From NCBI RefSeq assembly GCF_002127325.2, contig NC_035433.2:10268305-10332304 (forward strand): 64,000 bases of DNA, written 5' to 3'. How positions within the stretch are numbered: the first letter of the stretch is position 1; every line of letters begins with the position of its first letter. Below the pieces are notes generated by a model. It had not been told where the DNA came from and did not search any database. It worked only from the letters and a program-made list of their open reading frames with translations. Below, one piece after another: positions 17,313-28,961 of the stretch. Position numbers and translations under genes: made by a program. The stretch comes from Helianthus annuus (taxonomy: Eukaryota > Streptophyta > Magnoliopsida > Asterales > Asteraceae).

Positions 17313-19883
17313 CTATTGCTCCCTTGGCTTCGAGGTTGGCTTCATAGATGAGGTATAACAATCCTTAGCCTCCTGCTGGTCACTATCGATCTTGATTATT
17401 CCCCATGGGCTAGGGAGCTTCACACATTGATGGTAGGTAGATGGGACTGCTTTCATATCATGTATCCAAGGCCTGCCAAGGATAACGTTGCAACAAGATA
17501 AACAGTCAATAACACAAAATTTTTGGTAATTATGTAATCCTTCCACGTAGATTGGGAGTTTGATGTCCCCCAGAGTTTTCTTCGTTTCCCCACTGAATCC
17601 TACAAGCACGGAGGATCTTGGTGTGATGTCTGATTCTGGGATTCCCATCTTCTTCAGGACATCAAGCTGGATAATGTTCACTGAACTCCCTCCATCAATA
17701 AGGATCCTGCGGACAAAATGGTTAGAGATAAAGAGAGTGATAACTAAACTATCATGGTGAGGATCCTGAATGTTGATGCGATCATCCTCGTCAAATGTTA
17801 TCATCTTCCCTTCTGAGACACTTGATGTTCTAATAGGCCTTTCTCCATTATCCATTTTTGATTCTTTTGCATGTTTTTTGGCCGCCGAGAAGGATGTACC
17901 ACAGATGTCTGATCCTCCGGATATAAAGTTGATCACTTGTGCATTTGCCGGAGGTGCTGGAGCTTTTTCGGGGATCCTTTCAGGATCCTGGGTCCTTTGC
18001 TTTTTTCTCCCCAATAACTCTTTTAGATGCCCCTTGCTTAGCAGGTATCCGATTTCTTTTCTTAAGGCTATACAATCTTCAGTTAGATGCCCGAAATCCT
18101 CATGGTATGCACACCATTTTGACTTGTCTTTAGTCCCGGATGGTTTATCATTCTTCCTGGGCCACCTAGCTTTTTCACCTAGATTCTGCATTGCAAGGAT
18201 TAGTTCATGATTATCAACAGAAAAACAATATTCTGAGATTGGAGGATAATCTTCATCATCCTCTTCCTGGTCAACAGCATGCACATTCTTGTTCTCATTC
18301 CTATGGTAGGATTTGAATTTGTTGTTCTTGAAGGAGGATCCTTGCTTCTCCGGTTTTGAGGATCCTACTTGTCTTTCCTGGATCCTCTTATCATCCTCTA
18401 GCCGGATAAACCTGAGTGCTCGAGTTCTTACTTCATCTAAATTCCTGCATGGTGTCATAACAAGATCATCATAGAATAATGAATCCTTAAGCAGTCCCAT
18501 TTTGAAGGCTTCAACAGCCGTAGCCATATCCAAGTTGGGAATGTCCAAGGATTCTTTACTAAATTTAGTTATATAATCCCTTAATGATTCATTATGATTT
18601 TGAGTTATCCTGTACAAATCACTAGTTAATTTTTCAAATTTTCTGCTACAAGAGAATTGGTTATTGAATAAATTAACTAAATTGGCAAATGAAGTAATAG
18701 AGTAAGGGGGAAGACTTAGCAGCCACTTAAGAGCTGATCCAGTAAGACTGGATCCAAATCCTTTGCATAGGCATGCTTCCTTCAATTTTTCTGGGATAGG
18801 ATTGATCTCCATCCTCTCCCTGTATTGTGCTATATGCTCCTCTGGATCCGTTGTGCCATCATACAATTTCATGGTAGGGATATGGAACCTTTTGGGTACC
18901 TCTGCATCACAAATTGGTGGTGCAAAATGGGATACCCTGTGGCTTCCATCCGCAATCTCTAGGATAGGCTTGACTACCCCTGGAACACTTGAGATCATAT
19001 CTTTTAGCTTCTGCAACTCCCTGGCCATAGCATGATTGGTACCTGTATCCTGCATGAATCCATGGTTAGTGGTAGGATAATTGTTTAAAGTGTTACCTCC
19101 CATTGGGTTCAAGTTAGGGAATCCATATTGCTGGGGTTCTGGAACAACGGAGGGACCTGTGGAAGCAATGGTCTGCATTGGAATGAAGTCCCCTTGATGG
19201 ACATCTAGACTTCCTGTTTGCAGATTTTTTAGGGATCCTGGTATCTGGAAGGATCCTGGTGTCTGGGATGATCCTGGAACGAAGGAGGATCCTTGAACCT
19301 GGGATGATCCTGGAACAAAGGAGGATCCTTGAATCTGGGATGATCCTGGAATAAAGTAGGATCCTTGAAACTGCTGTGTCTCCGGATAGGCTCCCAAATT
19401 CCTGAAGGATCCCATGTACTGAGGATAGGATCCTACAGGCTGAAAATGTGAGCCTGACGTCTGAGTCATTGCTGCCGAGCTGAGATGTGATCCTCTTGAA
19501 TCCCCTATGATTTGCACGTCCGGGATCCCTGATGGCTGGGAAGTGATCATTGGAGTATCAAAACTCAAGGATTTGGGCATCAGTGGGGAATGATCCTCTG
19601 CCGCTTTCTTTTGTCTTTTGAGGTCTCCAATTTCCCTGAGGATCCTGTCATTAGTCTCATCTTGCCGCTGCATACGATCCTTCATCTGCAAAATTAAAGC
19701 AAACACATCACTAGTACTGGGAATAGAAGAATTCATAGCAGAAGAAAATAGTGGTTTAGAGAAAGTGGGAGTTGATCTCTTCTCAGTATTTTTCTGAGAT
19801 CCTGCCGGTGGAGGAGGCAAAGTGGTTTGTAATGAGGTGACTGCAGACATCGCCGTGGACGTGTTCTTCAATGATGAAGCCAT
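17313..19883 (-). CDS. gag: T2 gag-protease polyprotein
   Basis: Intact 856-aa frame. It would build the virus-like particle and supply the processing protease. N-terminal Ser/Pro-rich region; 12-residue PGSSQ-type repeats (about 170-220); capsid-type gag domain (about 330-500, MKLYDGTTDPEEHIAQYRER to FIRLEDD); CX2HX4HX4C zinc motif WCAYHEDFGHLTEDC near 590; retropepsin with LIDGGSSVNII near 729, a DGG variant of the D-T/S-G site; ILGRPWIHDMK near 800. It ends at UAG 17313-17315. The ATG at 19883 was chosen because MASSLKNTSTAMSAV is conserved in T4 and lies about 60 bp after the primer site; the longer reading to 19973 crosses the primer site and enters the LTR. Confidence 0.92.
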   Translation of the reverse strand: MASSLKNTSTAMSAVTSLQTTLPPPPAGSQKNTEKRSTPTFSKPLFSSAMNSSIPSTSDVFALILQMKDRMQRQDETNDRILREIGDLKRQKKAAEDHSPLMPKSLSFDTPMITSQPSGIPDVQIIGDSRGSHLSSAAMTQTSGSHFQPVGSYPQYMGSFRNLGAYPETQQFQGSYFIPGSSQIQGSSFVPGSSQVQGSSFVPGSSQTPGSFQIPGSLKNLQTGSLDVHQGDFIPMQTIASTGPSVVPEPQQYGFPNLNPMGGNTLNNYPTTNHGFMQDTGTNHAMARELQKLKDMISSVPGVVKPILEIADGSHRVSHFAPPICDAEVPKRFHIPTMKLYDGTTDPEEHIAQYRERMEINPIPEKLKEACLCKGFGSSLTGSALKWLLSLPPYSITSFANLVNLFNNQFSCSRKFEKLTSDLYRITQNHNESLRDYITKFSKESLDIPNLDMATAVEAFKMGLLKDSLFYDDLVMTPCRNLDEVRTRALRFIRLEDDKRIQERQVGSSKPEKQGSSFKNNKFKSYHRNENKNVHAVDQEEDDEDYPPISEYCFSVDNHELILAMQNLGEKARWPRKNDKPSGTKDKSKWCAYHEDFGHLTEDCIALRKEIGYLLSKGHLKELLGRKKQRTQDPERIPEKAPAPPANAQVINFISGGSDICGTSFSAAKKHAKESKMDNGERPIRTSSVSEGKMITFDEDDRINIQDPHHDSLVITLFISNHFVRRILIDGGSSVNIIQLDVLKKMGIPESDITPRSSVLVGFSGETKKTLGDIKLPIYVEGLHNYQKFCVIDCLSCCNVILGRPWIHDMKAVPSTYHQCVKLPSPWGIIKIDSDQQEAKDCYTSSMKPTSKPREQ
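19220..19375 (-). repeat. 36-bp coding minisatellite in T2 gag
   Basis: About three to four imperfect units of the array seen in T4 at 8300-8540, coding GSSFVPGSSQVQ-type repeats, all in frame. Confidence 0.8.
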
Positions 19884-19940
19884 GTAACTCTTTGAAATGA
19901 TTTCGAACAAAAGATTTTTCTTACGAATGAAGCACCAATT

Positions 19941-19958
19941 GCCCCACGGTGGGCGCCA
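19941..19958 (-). other. Primer binding site of T2 (tRNA-Lys type)
   Basis: Minus-strand TGGCGCCCACCGTGGGGC, three bases from the 5' LTR end. Confidence 0.78.
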
Positions 19959-19961
19959 AAC

Positions 19962-20690
19962 TGTTTTGGTCAAAAATCACACTAAGGATAATGCAACCAA
20001 ACTTTATGTAAACGGGGTATGATGCTTGGTTAATTATGAAAGTAAAGGATCACTTCTGTGATAAAAGATGCAAAGACACAATGATTTATACGAGGAAAAA
20101 GCCCTTGATCAATGAATGATCTCCGGCATAAAAAACCTTGGGTGATGGCAACCACCGATCACCAACTTCAATATAACAAAAATATGATTACAACTTTGGA
20201 TGATAATGAGCTGAGTACAAGGATCACTATTGCTTTTGGTGTCTAAGTGTGTGAGAGTTGCGTTGTATGTCGTGTCTGTTCTTCCGAATGAGGAAGAGTG
20301 GTATTTATACAAGTGTAGGTGACTTATTTTAGGTAAAAGGACTAATTATCAGCTCATTACCCCTTTAGAAATAAAGACAATCTAGCCTAAATTGCTGCCC
20401 ATGAATCAAGCCATGTTTCCATATCCTGTGCAACGTCTTTCTTCAATTAAGCTCTTGCCATAATTGTGAAGACGCGTCCCTGGATCATGATGCCTAGAGC
20501 ATATCCTGCTAGATATTCCTGCAAAAATAACATTGCATTAAGCGAAGATGATCGTTAGTACGAGGATCCTATAATGTCCCATGATCCTGATCCTGAAGTC
20601 CTCCTGAGGATCACTGTCTGCCAAAGAAACAAGGATCACTGGTTAGGATCACGTGTGAGGATCACCTATAATAAAAATCCAGCCCTAACA
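19962..20690 (-). repeat. 5' LTR of T2 (729 bp)
   Basis: Same length as the 3' LTR with two differences seen. TATAAATA at 20302-20309 is the likely promoter for the gag-pol RNA. It ends at the TATAC duplication. Confidence 0.95.
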
Positions 20691-22304
20691 TATACCTAAA
20701 CCTACACCCCTTACATTAGATGCACCATCAGTATATAATGTCCAGGATTCTAAGTTTTCTCCTAGTTGTTGCACTTCTAGGTCTACTTCATTTTGAATAT
20801 CACTACTGAAATCAGCCACAAAGTCTGCTAGAGCCTGAGACTTTATTGCATTTCTAGGTTCATATATTAAATCATAGGCACTTAATTTTACCGACCACTT
20901 AGCCATTCTGCCCGACATCTCCGGTTTCCTAAGCACATTCTTAACAGGATAATTAGTTTTAACATGAATCCTATGTGTTTCAAAATAATGTCTAAGCTTT
21001 GTTGATGCCATTACTAGAGCCAGTATTAGCTTTTCTAGATGAGAATATCTAGTTTCAGCATTTAACAAACTTTTGCTAACATAATAAACAGGATACTGCT
21101 GACCTTCGTGATCCTTTACGAGTACTGCACTTACTGCATTCCCTGATACTGCAAGATACAGGGATAATGGTTCACCATCCTCAGGCTTCATCAATAGAGG
21201 CGTGGTTGAGAGATACTGCTTCAAATCCTGCAGGGCTGCTTCATGCTTCTCGCCCCATTCAAATTTCTTATTCTTTTTCAGGATATCATAGAATTCTTTA
21301 CACTTTTCCGATGATCTTGAAATAAACCTATTCAAGGCTGCCACTCGTCCTGTTAATCGTTGAACATCCTTCATATTCGAGGGTGACTTTATATCCAAGA
21401 TAGCTTTGATCTACTCCGGACTTGCCTCTATCCCTCTTTTTGTCACCATGTATCCTAAAAACTTTCCTGCCCCCACTCCAAAATGGCACTTTGCAGGATT
21501 AAGTTTCATATTATACTGGTCCAGGATATCGAATACTCCTTTAATATCCCGGGGATGATCCTCAGCTTTCTTGGATTTGAGCACCATATCGTCAATGTAC
21601 ACCTACATGGTGTCCCCCAGTTTGTCTTTAAACATCATGTTCACCAATCTCTGGTACGTTGCACCTGCATTTTTCAAACCGAAAGGCATAGCAGTATAAC
21701 AGTAAATACCTGTTGGTGTCATGAAAGCAGTATCCTCCTGGTCCGAAGGTTCCATTTGAATCTGTTGGAATCCTGAGGATGCATCCATGAAGGTCAACAT
21801 TTCATGACCGGCAGTGGCATCCACCATCGAGTCTATATGAGGCAAAGGGAACGGGTCTTTTGGACAAGCTTTGTTCAGGTCTGTGTAGTCTACACAGACT
21901 CTCCACTTCCCATTCTTCTTTTGAACCACTACCACATTTGCTAGCCATCTAGGGAATTTGACTTCTCTAATCATCCTGGACTTCAATAATCGTTCAACTT
22001 CCTCTTGGATAATTGCATTCCGCTCAGGGGTGAATTTCATTCTCTTTTGTTGTATAGGCTTGAATGACCTGTCAATTCCAAGCTTGTGAGTAATAATGTC
22101 TTTGGATATACCTGTCATGTCCTCATGCTTCCATGCGAATGTTGACATCCTGCATTTCAGAAAGTTAGTTAATTGCTCTTCAATATCCTGAGGGATATTG
22201 GTCCCTACGAGCACCGAGATATCAGGATTATCCTGATCCAGGATAACTTTCTTCACATCCTGCTCCGGATTCTCCACGATATCCTGGGCCCGCATCTTTA
22301 ATTG
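20691..22304 (-). pseudogene. pol: T3 pol: RT and RNase H, cut in second RNase H
   Basis: In frame after the UAG at 22305. It has the N-terminal region (STFAWKHEDMTGI), RT with LPHIDSMVD, MPFGLKNAGATYQ and YIDDMV, RNase H (LSLYLAVSGNAVSAVLV), then the start of the second RNase H (LYTDGASN), where T2 is inserted. Two nonsense codons: TAG at 21603-21605, where T2 has GAG, just before YIDD; and TAG at 21411-21413, where T2 has a Gln codon. Inactive. Confidence 0.92.
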
Positions 22305-22310
22305 CTATGC
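22299..22310 (-). promoter_or_regulatory. gag-pol stop with readthrough context (T3)
   Basis: GCA UAG CAA UUA. The codon before the stop differs from family A but the UAG and the six bases after it are the same, although the flanking protein has diverged. Confidence 0.75.
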
Positions 22311-23595
22311 TGCACTTGGTTTGGTCGAGGATTTCATTGAGGATGAGTAACATTCTTTCGCCTCTTGCTGATCACTATCTATCTTGACAACTCCCCAAGG
22401 GGTAGGTATCTTGATGCATTGGTGATATGTTGATGGTACGGCCTTCATATCGTGAATCCACGGTCTCCCTAGGATGATATTATAGCAGGATAGAGAATCC
22501 ATCACACAGAAACGTTGCATCTTGTTGACTCCTTCAACATATACAGGCAGCTTTATCTCTCTCACTGTGTTCCTAGCTTCTCCACTGAAACCAACGAGCA
22601 CAGTAGACTTCGAAGTGATATCCATCGGAGACACATTCATTCTCTTCAGAGTCTCCAGTTGGATTATGTTGACGGAACTGCCATTATCAACCAGTATCCT
22701 GCGTACAAAATGGTTAGCCACATATAACGTTATTACCAGAGCATCATGGTGAGGATCCTGGACAGTATCCCTGTCATCAGCGTCAAACGTGATCATTTTG
22801 TCATTTGTGAGGGTAGTCATCCTGACAGGTTTGTCTCCCCTCTTAGCCTTAGCTTCTTTTGCATGTCTCTTTGCCGCCGAATACGAAGTCCCACAAATGT
22901 CTGATCCTCCCGAAATAAAGTTGATTATCTTGGCATCCGCGGGAGGTGAGGCTGCTCGTTCAGGATCCTTTTCAGTATCCTGTCCTTTATTCTTCTTTCT
23001 TCCCAAGAGATCTTTTAGATATCCCTTGCTCAGAAGATAGCTTATTTCCTTCCTCAAGGCAATGCAATCCTCCGTAACATGTCCAAAATCCTCATGGAAG
23101 GCACACCATTTGGATTTATCCTTCCAATCAGCTTTTTGTTGATTCTTCCGAGGCCACCTGGCTTTATCTCCCAGACCCTGCATAGCATACATTAGTTCAG
23201 GTATATTAACAGAAAAACAATATTCGGATAATTCAGGATATTCTTCGGGATCCTCGTCTTCAACAGCATTCACTTTCTTGTTATCATTTCTGCCATATGG
23301 CTTGGAGCGGTAGGGTTTGTACGAGGATTCTGACTTCCTGTTAGTTGATTCGTATGTTGAGGATGCATTCATCCTTTCTTGCATTTTCTTGTCGTCCTCC
23401 AATCGAATATATCTTAGAGCCCTGTTACGAGCCTCGTCGAGATTCCTGTAGGGATTCATTACAAGATCTTGATAAAACTGAGAGTCCTTTTGCAACCCCA
23501 TCTTAAAAGCTTGCACAGCTGTTGCAACATCAAGATATGGGATATCCAAGGATTCTCGACTGAATTTGTTCACATAATCCCTTAAGGATTCCTGA
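22305..23595 (-). pseudogene. gag: T3 gag-protease, C-terminal part
   Basis: Rest of gag after the solo-LTR insertion: end of the capsid domain (SLRDYVNKFSRESLDIP), zinc motif WCAFHEDFGHVTEDC, protease with LVDNGSSVNII (DNG, not the DGG of family A) and ILGRPWIHD, ending at UAG. The two gag parts read in one frame when the insertion and one CCTGA copy are removed (758 aa in total), so the insertion is the only break I see. Confidence 0.9.
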
Positions 23596-24769
23596 TGTGA
23601 CAACCCGAGTTTTCAAGGTCCCTATCTGATTTAACTTCGTACGTATTTGCTAAGCGTGTTTAACAGTTATTTGAGGTGCAGTATAAATGTTATTTGTGAT
23701 ATGTATTATATGTGTGCGTATGTTATACATAATTGGATTATTTAATTATTTAAAACATGGGACTTTATCTAACACTTCTAGCCGAAAACCTCACCCACGA
23801 AAACACCCATGATGAAAACACTTTAAATGTTTTCATCCAATGTTTAATATCGAAAACAACTCATGGGCTTCGGCCCATTAGTGATTGAATATGAGATCTG
23901 TTTAATATGTGCACACGAATTCGATAACTGGCAAACCCTAAACACCCTCTTCCATTCCTTGAAGTCGACGGCAATCCTTCTCCTTTCTCGAAGCATCCTT
24001 GTTCGGAGCAAACTTGTTCTACCCTTTAATCGGTTAGTATCCCACCATTGTTTAATCGTAAAAATAGTCACGTTGTGGTTGTTATGATTGCATGTGAAAG
24101 CTAGGGTTATTCATGCCATAAGGCCTAGTATTGCGAATCAGAAATATACACATATTTATGATTCTAGTGTGTAGATATGATGAAACTGTTTGGATGACAG
24201 ATTGTATGATGACTTTGACTGAATGCTTAGCTAATTTATTTTATTGGCTTGAGAAAGTGGATTGATGTAAGTGTATGGCAGCCTTTAAACTTCCTATGTG
24301 ATGATCGTGTTGAGTGTAAAATGGTCATTTAGCAACAGGAAAACATCTAAAAATTGTCGGCCATTGATGAGGGAAATTATAAAAATAATGATGATGAGCA
24401 TATGATTTGTTTTGTATGATCATTGGGTAGAAATGGTGGCTGGATTATTGTGGTCCAATCAAAAATATAGCTCACTAAATACTCTAATATATCAAAAGGT
24501 CAATGGTGCATACATGTGACTTCTTTTTAATTGTCGGCCACTGTTCTTTTTAATTGTCCAATAACATTGTTGCAAAATTTATTCATACTAGGTTGCACAT
24601 GAGTTGTCAGTTTACATTGTGACTAACCTTGTGAGACATGTGGGATATGTGTGTGTGTGTGCCATTGGAACAACAATTGGTCCAATAACCTTGATGTGAT
24701 ACAAAGTGGGTCGGCCATAATGAAATGGGGTTTATTATAAAGTGATGGGGGTGTTACCTGCCGAGTTTA

Positions 24770-25050
24770 TATGAAACACATGGGGTCCGAGCTTTATGGA
24801 TAATGCATAGGTCCGACCTTTTTAATTGGGCTTTGTCCGAGTTTCATGGGGATGGCAGGTAGTCCGAGCTTTGGGTGGGGTGTTACCCCTGTCCGACTTT
24901 GTGCAGGGGACCCTTAGGTCCGAATTTTGAAAGGGAAGCCCCTCCCCTTCTTGGTCCGAGTTTTTATGCATTTGTTATTTATGTTGTCTGATGCTTCATG
25001 CTTTGCCTTGTCCGAAAATTAGTAACGAATGTATGTGTAGTCCGACTTTG
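24770..25050 (+). repeat. Scattered GTCCGA(G)TTT repeats in solo LTR
   Basis: At least eight copies of gtccga followed by a T-rich tail at irregular spacing, separated by G/C-rich linkers such as ggggtgttacccct. Confidence 0.7.
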
Positions 25051-25619
25051 TGAGGTGGTGTGAAGTCTCACTTCAGAATGATTAAGAATAGTGTTGATCT
25101 TATCTACTGGTCAATCGAGGTACTTGTATAACATGTGCACTTTGATATTATTTTCTGTGTACTTATGAAACAAGTTATTTCCCATATCTGTTGGATTGAA
25201 AGGTAAGTGCACGTGCCTAGCAAACATGAAATCATGGAATGAATCCACGTTTGAACAAATGCATGCTAAGTGACTACTTGCTAATTCTAGATTGAAGTGC
25301 TAATTGTTTACGAATTAAACTATATGTACGCTACTTGCGCAATAATTGTGTGGTATGTGAAATATTACGAATTCGAAACTGATTATTATACGTGCATGCA
25401 ATAGGACTTGATTGAATACTTGTGAGTGCATAACCTAGCATACCGAGCAAACCAAGGTGAGTTCACACAGCCGAGGCATGGGGTTCCCAGGGTGGGAATG
25501 GGATTTGATTATTTACTGGTACTTATCTATACTGGAACGTAGTGATGTGATTTGATGAACTATGGTACATACTCCGCTGATTGAACTACGACTAGACTAG
25601 TAACACTTATTGAACTGAT

Positions 25620-25812
25620 CTTCGCACACCTGCCAAGGGTTGGCCGCGATATTATGACTGACTTCGCACACCTGCCTTTGGAAGGCCGCGAACTGAATTT
25701 ACTAAGCTTCGCACACCTGCCTGGTAGGCCGCGATACAGATAAACCTAGTCTAGAATACTTGGGATAAACATCCCCTAATATCTTCGCATACCTGCCTGG
25801 GAGGCCGCGATG
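25620..25812 (+). repeat. Four CTTCGCACACCTGCC...GGCCGCGA blocks in solo LTR
   Basis: Four imperfect blocks of about 35-40 bp, each starting cttcgca(c/t)acctgcc and ending ggccgcga, with 10-35 bp between them. Each half could pair weakly (gcc/ggc). Confidence 0.8.
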
Positions 25813-26230
25813 GAAACTAATACGATACATGACATAACGAACGAACATACTACTACTCACACTATACTATTACTGAACTGTTAACGGTGAACTCGCTCAA
25901 CTAGTTGTTGATCCTCTGTTACATGCCTTGCAGGTCGTTAGGTATATGGAGCTTGCACAGGGAGGAGCAGGTCGTTGTGGGCTTGGATCGTGATTATCCT
26001 GTTAAACACTTTTGATATTTGATACTTGTTTACGATGGGTTTTATTTATACGCTTCCGCTATACAAAGATAACTTTCTTATGATTTGAAACACCTTCATA
26101 TGGATTTGGTTTGGTTTAAATGACAACTACTTTTATTATATGTATTGTTCTGTATGATTGGTGGCTTGATCCTGGTCATGTCACGCTCCCAAGCGGTGGT
26201 ACTCCGCGTGTGGATTTTGGGGGTGTGACA

Positions 26231-27221
26231 CCTGAGGTCCTTGAGTTATCCTGTAAAGATCACTGGTTAGTTTTTCAAAACTCCGACTGCAAGAAAATTG
26301 ACTATTAAATAAATTCACTAAGTGGGCAAATGAGGTAACCGAATGTGGAGGAACATTTAACAGCCATTTTAAGGCTGATCCTGTCAGAGTAGAACCGAAA
26401 CCCTTGCACAGGCAAGCTTCCTTGAGATCCGGAGGGATAGGGTTGATCTCCATCCTTTCCCTATATTGGGCAATATGCTCTTCAGGATCCGTGGTTCCAT
26501 CGTAAAGCTTCATGTTCGGAGTCTGAAATCTTTTTGGGATTTCAGCATCACATATAGGACGTACGAACCGAGATATCCTGTGACTATCCTGGGATACTTC
26601 AGGAATTGGCTGCACCACCCCAGGTACACTGGATATCATATCCTTTAGCTTCTGAAGCTCCCTGGATAATTCTGACATTACAGCTGTATCCTGCAAAGAT
26701 CCAACACTGTTAGTGGCAATAGCATTATTATTATTAGATACGTTACCAGTCGGAGGATTCTGCCCATATCCTGAAGCATATCCTGAGCTCCTCACGGTTG
26801 ACATCCTAACCGAGGAGGGTATTTCAGGAGTATGATTCTGAGGAAGGCTGGGCATAATATTCCCCCTATTATCCTCAGTATACACAGCTGAACTAAAGTT
26901 CAAAGTTCTGGGCTGTAATGGAGTGACGATATCCTCAGCAGGTCTGCTCGAGCCGGACTTCAGGAGTTGTATCTCCCTCAACAGCATCTGGTTTGTTTCC
27001 TGTTGCTGCCTCATTTGTTCCTGCACACTCCCAAATAAGGTTAGAATTTCATCATTGGAAGCCAAAATCGGAGTAGATCCCTGAACATTCCGAGTAGGGA
27101 TAATGTCCTGAGATTGCGAAGAAGATTGCATCCTTGGAGGAGGTGGTGGAAGCACCGGACCAGTAGTAGCAGAAGTTGTAGCAGACACAGTGGAGGAGCT
27201 CATGTTTGATCTTGAGGCCAT
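26231..27221 (-). pseudogene. gag: T3 gag, N-terminal part
   Basis: From MASRSNMSSST through a Pro-rich stretch (PPPPP) to the capsid-type domain (MKLYDGTTDPEEHIAQYRER, KGFGSTLTGSALKW) and up to LYRITQ, where the solo LTR breaks it. It lacks the 36-bp repeat array of family A. Start chosen by position and similarity to the T2 start; the reading beyond it overlaps the primer site. Confidence 0.9.
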
Positions 27222-27304
27222 TATGGACAATGTGGCAAAAAGTTTTGAAAATAGAAAATTGATTAGTGATTTGACAAAAAATTTTAGTAAAGAGAGCACC
27301 ACTT

Positions 27305-27321
27305 GCCCCACGGTGGGCGCC
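27305..27321 (-). other. Primer binding site of T3
   Basis: 17 bases identical to the tRNA-Lys-type site of T2 (GGCGCCCACCGTGGGGC on the minus strand); the outermost base is C, not T. Confidence 0.7.
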
Positions 27322-27325
27322 GAAT

Positions 27326-28070
27326 TGTTTTGGTCAAAAATTACCGAAGCAATTAAGTGATCAAATTAGTTAAGTGAGGTAGTGTGCTAAGAGAATGTGT
27401 TCAAAAATATGTCAATTGAGTTATTAGCAAAAACAGTTTCAGGATACGGCTCAGGATATAGAGTCGTATCTGTGATCAAACAATGAGCAAAAAAGTAAAG
27501 TAAATGACACGAGATGTATGAGGAAAGCCCTTGATCAATCTAGATCGCCGGCATAAAACCTCGGGAGCTGACAATCGCAGCTGCCTTGTTCTTCTATTGC
27601 TTCAAATATCAGGATACAGTGCAGGATGTGGTGCGGATCGACTAAGTGTTACAACGAAATTTGAATACAAGTGTGTTGTTTGCAATGAGCTAGAAAGTGA
27701 AAGTATGCGAGAGTGTTAGTGGAGATTGTGTGCCTTAAACTGATCCGCCCCCATCTATTTATAGTAAAGATAATGCAACAAACTATCCTAAACTCCCGGG
27801 ATCCAGCGAATATTCCCACTCGAACGTTGAGGACCAAGTCTTTCGGGTTCAACGGCTTCCTCACAACAAATTCGCCCGAGTCTTAAGGAGAAGAAGTCCT
27901 GATGACCGTTAGTAGCTTGCAACCATTAACCTGCACGTGTTTAATTCACTCAACCTCAGGATATCACCCAGGATGTCAGCAATATCCTCGTCCAGCATCC
28001 TAGTCACAAATAAATAATTAAAAGCGGGATATTAGTCAGGATATGTATACTCAGAAAATGAGCCATAACA
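27326..28070 (-). repeat. 5' LTR of T3 (745 bp)
   Basis: Minus strand TGTTATGGCTCATTTTC to TTTTTGACCAAAACA. It shares the last bases with family A LTRs but most of it is different. It includes a TATAAATAGATGG segment near 27757-27769. Confidence 0.85.
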
Positions 28071-28961
28071 ACGTTTATGTCTAAATTTTGTGAGTAGATA
28101 CGCCGCAAGAGCGTGTATGGTTCATCGTTTTACACCTATTTTTTCCTGTTTAGTGGTTTCGTCGCAAGGCGCAGGTCGTAAATCAACTTAGTTATTGCTT
28201 TCTAAGGTTTTATGTTTCGCTTGCGTGGTTCGACACTTTTACGTCTACTTTTCGTTCAATTCTATTTTTGTTCGTTTTATATTTATTTTATACGATTTTT
28301 TCCGATATTGGCGTTCACTGGCGATGGTGTGCTATTAGTGTTATTTGACATGGTTTTACGCCCTCGCCGCAACACAAGGGCTTAATACTAATTTTTAAAT
28401 AAAAACCAGTTTTTTTAAACAAGTCAATTTTTATTATATTATATTATATTATTAATCTAATACTAATAAATAATATACCTAATTGTCACAAAAACACAAC
28501 TTTTTGGGTAATTATTAAAGTTTCAATTCACATTAATGCTTCCAGACGGCCTTTTTTTCTGCTTTCACATTGCCTGTGATTATTTAGTCTTAGGGGACTA
28601 GGGGTGGTTCACTAGTGATAGAATCTATCACTCCCACTATCCAATCAAGTCATGCCATGTGTATAACCAATATTCTATCACTAGTGATAGAAATGTAGGA
28701 GGGGTGGTATCACTAGTGATGAGATTCCAATGTACAAGTATTAATACCCAATGTACAAGTTAATACATATTCATTGATCAAGTTCAACGCGTTATACGTT
28801 TAACGCGTTTTCAAAATAACGCGTTATTCATTGAGAGGCGGCGGTGTATAACGCCGTGGTAGAAAATCATCACGGAAGAAAACGGGGGTGCCCCGAGTCC
28901 CCTTATAGGTAGGAGACGAGGTCTTTGCGAGAATGGAGATATATATTGAAATATTGACTTA
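28071..28961. other. Flanking region, no gene seen
   Basis: AT-rich. It holds a possible MITE near 28600-28730 with repeated CACTAGTGAT boxes, then 28760-28920 with several AACGCGTT words and a CG-rich segment. Nothing coding is supported. Confidence 0.5.
28605..28725. repeat. Possible MITE with CACTAGTGATAGA boxes
   Basis: Two aggggtggt-type boxes each followed by cactagtgat, plus a third box and its complement in between. The boxes can fold on each other. I could not fix ends or a target duplication. Confidence 0.35.

Larger units (their letters stand above)
23596..26230 (+). mobile_element. Solo LTR, 2635 bp, TSD CCTGA, in T3 gag
   Basis: Starts TGTGACAACCCGAG and ends GGGGGTGTGACA, flanked by CCTGA at 23591-23595 and 26231-26235. 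No gag, pol, primer site or polypurine tract inside, so a solo LTR left by recombination. Size and the GGGGTGTGACA end resemble the chromovirus LTR at 45327 (lineage is inference). Inside are GTCCGA-type repeats (about 24770-25050) and four CTTCGCACACCTGCC/GGCCGCGA blocks (25620-25810). No gene. Confidence 0.88.
20691..28070 (-). mobile_element. T3: older Tat-lineage retrotransposon (family B), host of T2 and T4
   Basis: Minus strand. 5' LTR 27326-28070, primer site, gag (split), UAG, RT, RNase H and the start of the second RNase H, cut by T2 at 20691; 57 bp more survive at 9831-9887 before T4. A solo LTR at 23596-26230 splits gag. Related to family A but clearly diverged in LTR and protein, and rich in GGATAT/ATATCC words where family A has GGATC. 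Expected target duplication ACGTT (28071-28075). Confidence 0.9.

Noticed and set aside
19941..19958. tRNA-Lys gene fragment
   Set aside because: Only the 3' end complement is present, at the exact primer-binding position of an LTR element.
25620..25812. CRISPR-like array
   Set aside because: Only four imperfect blocks with uneven spacing inside a plant LTR; no cas genes, eukaryotic context.
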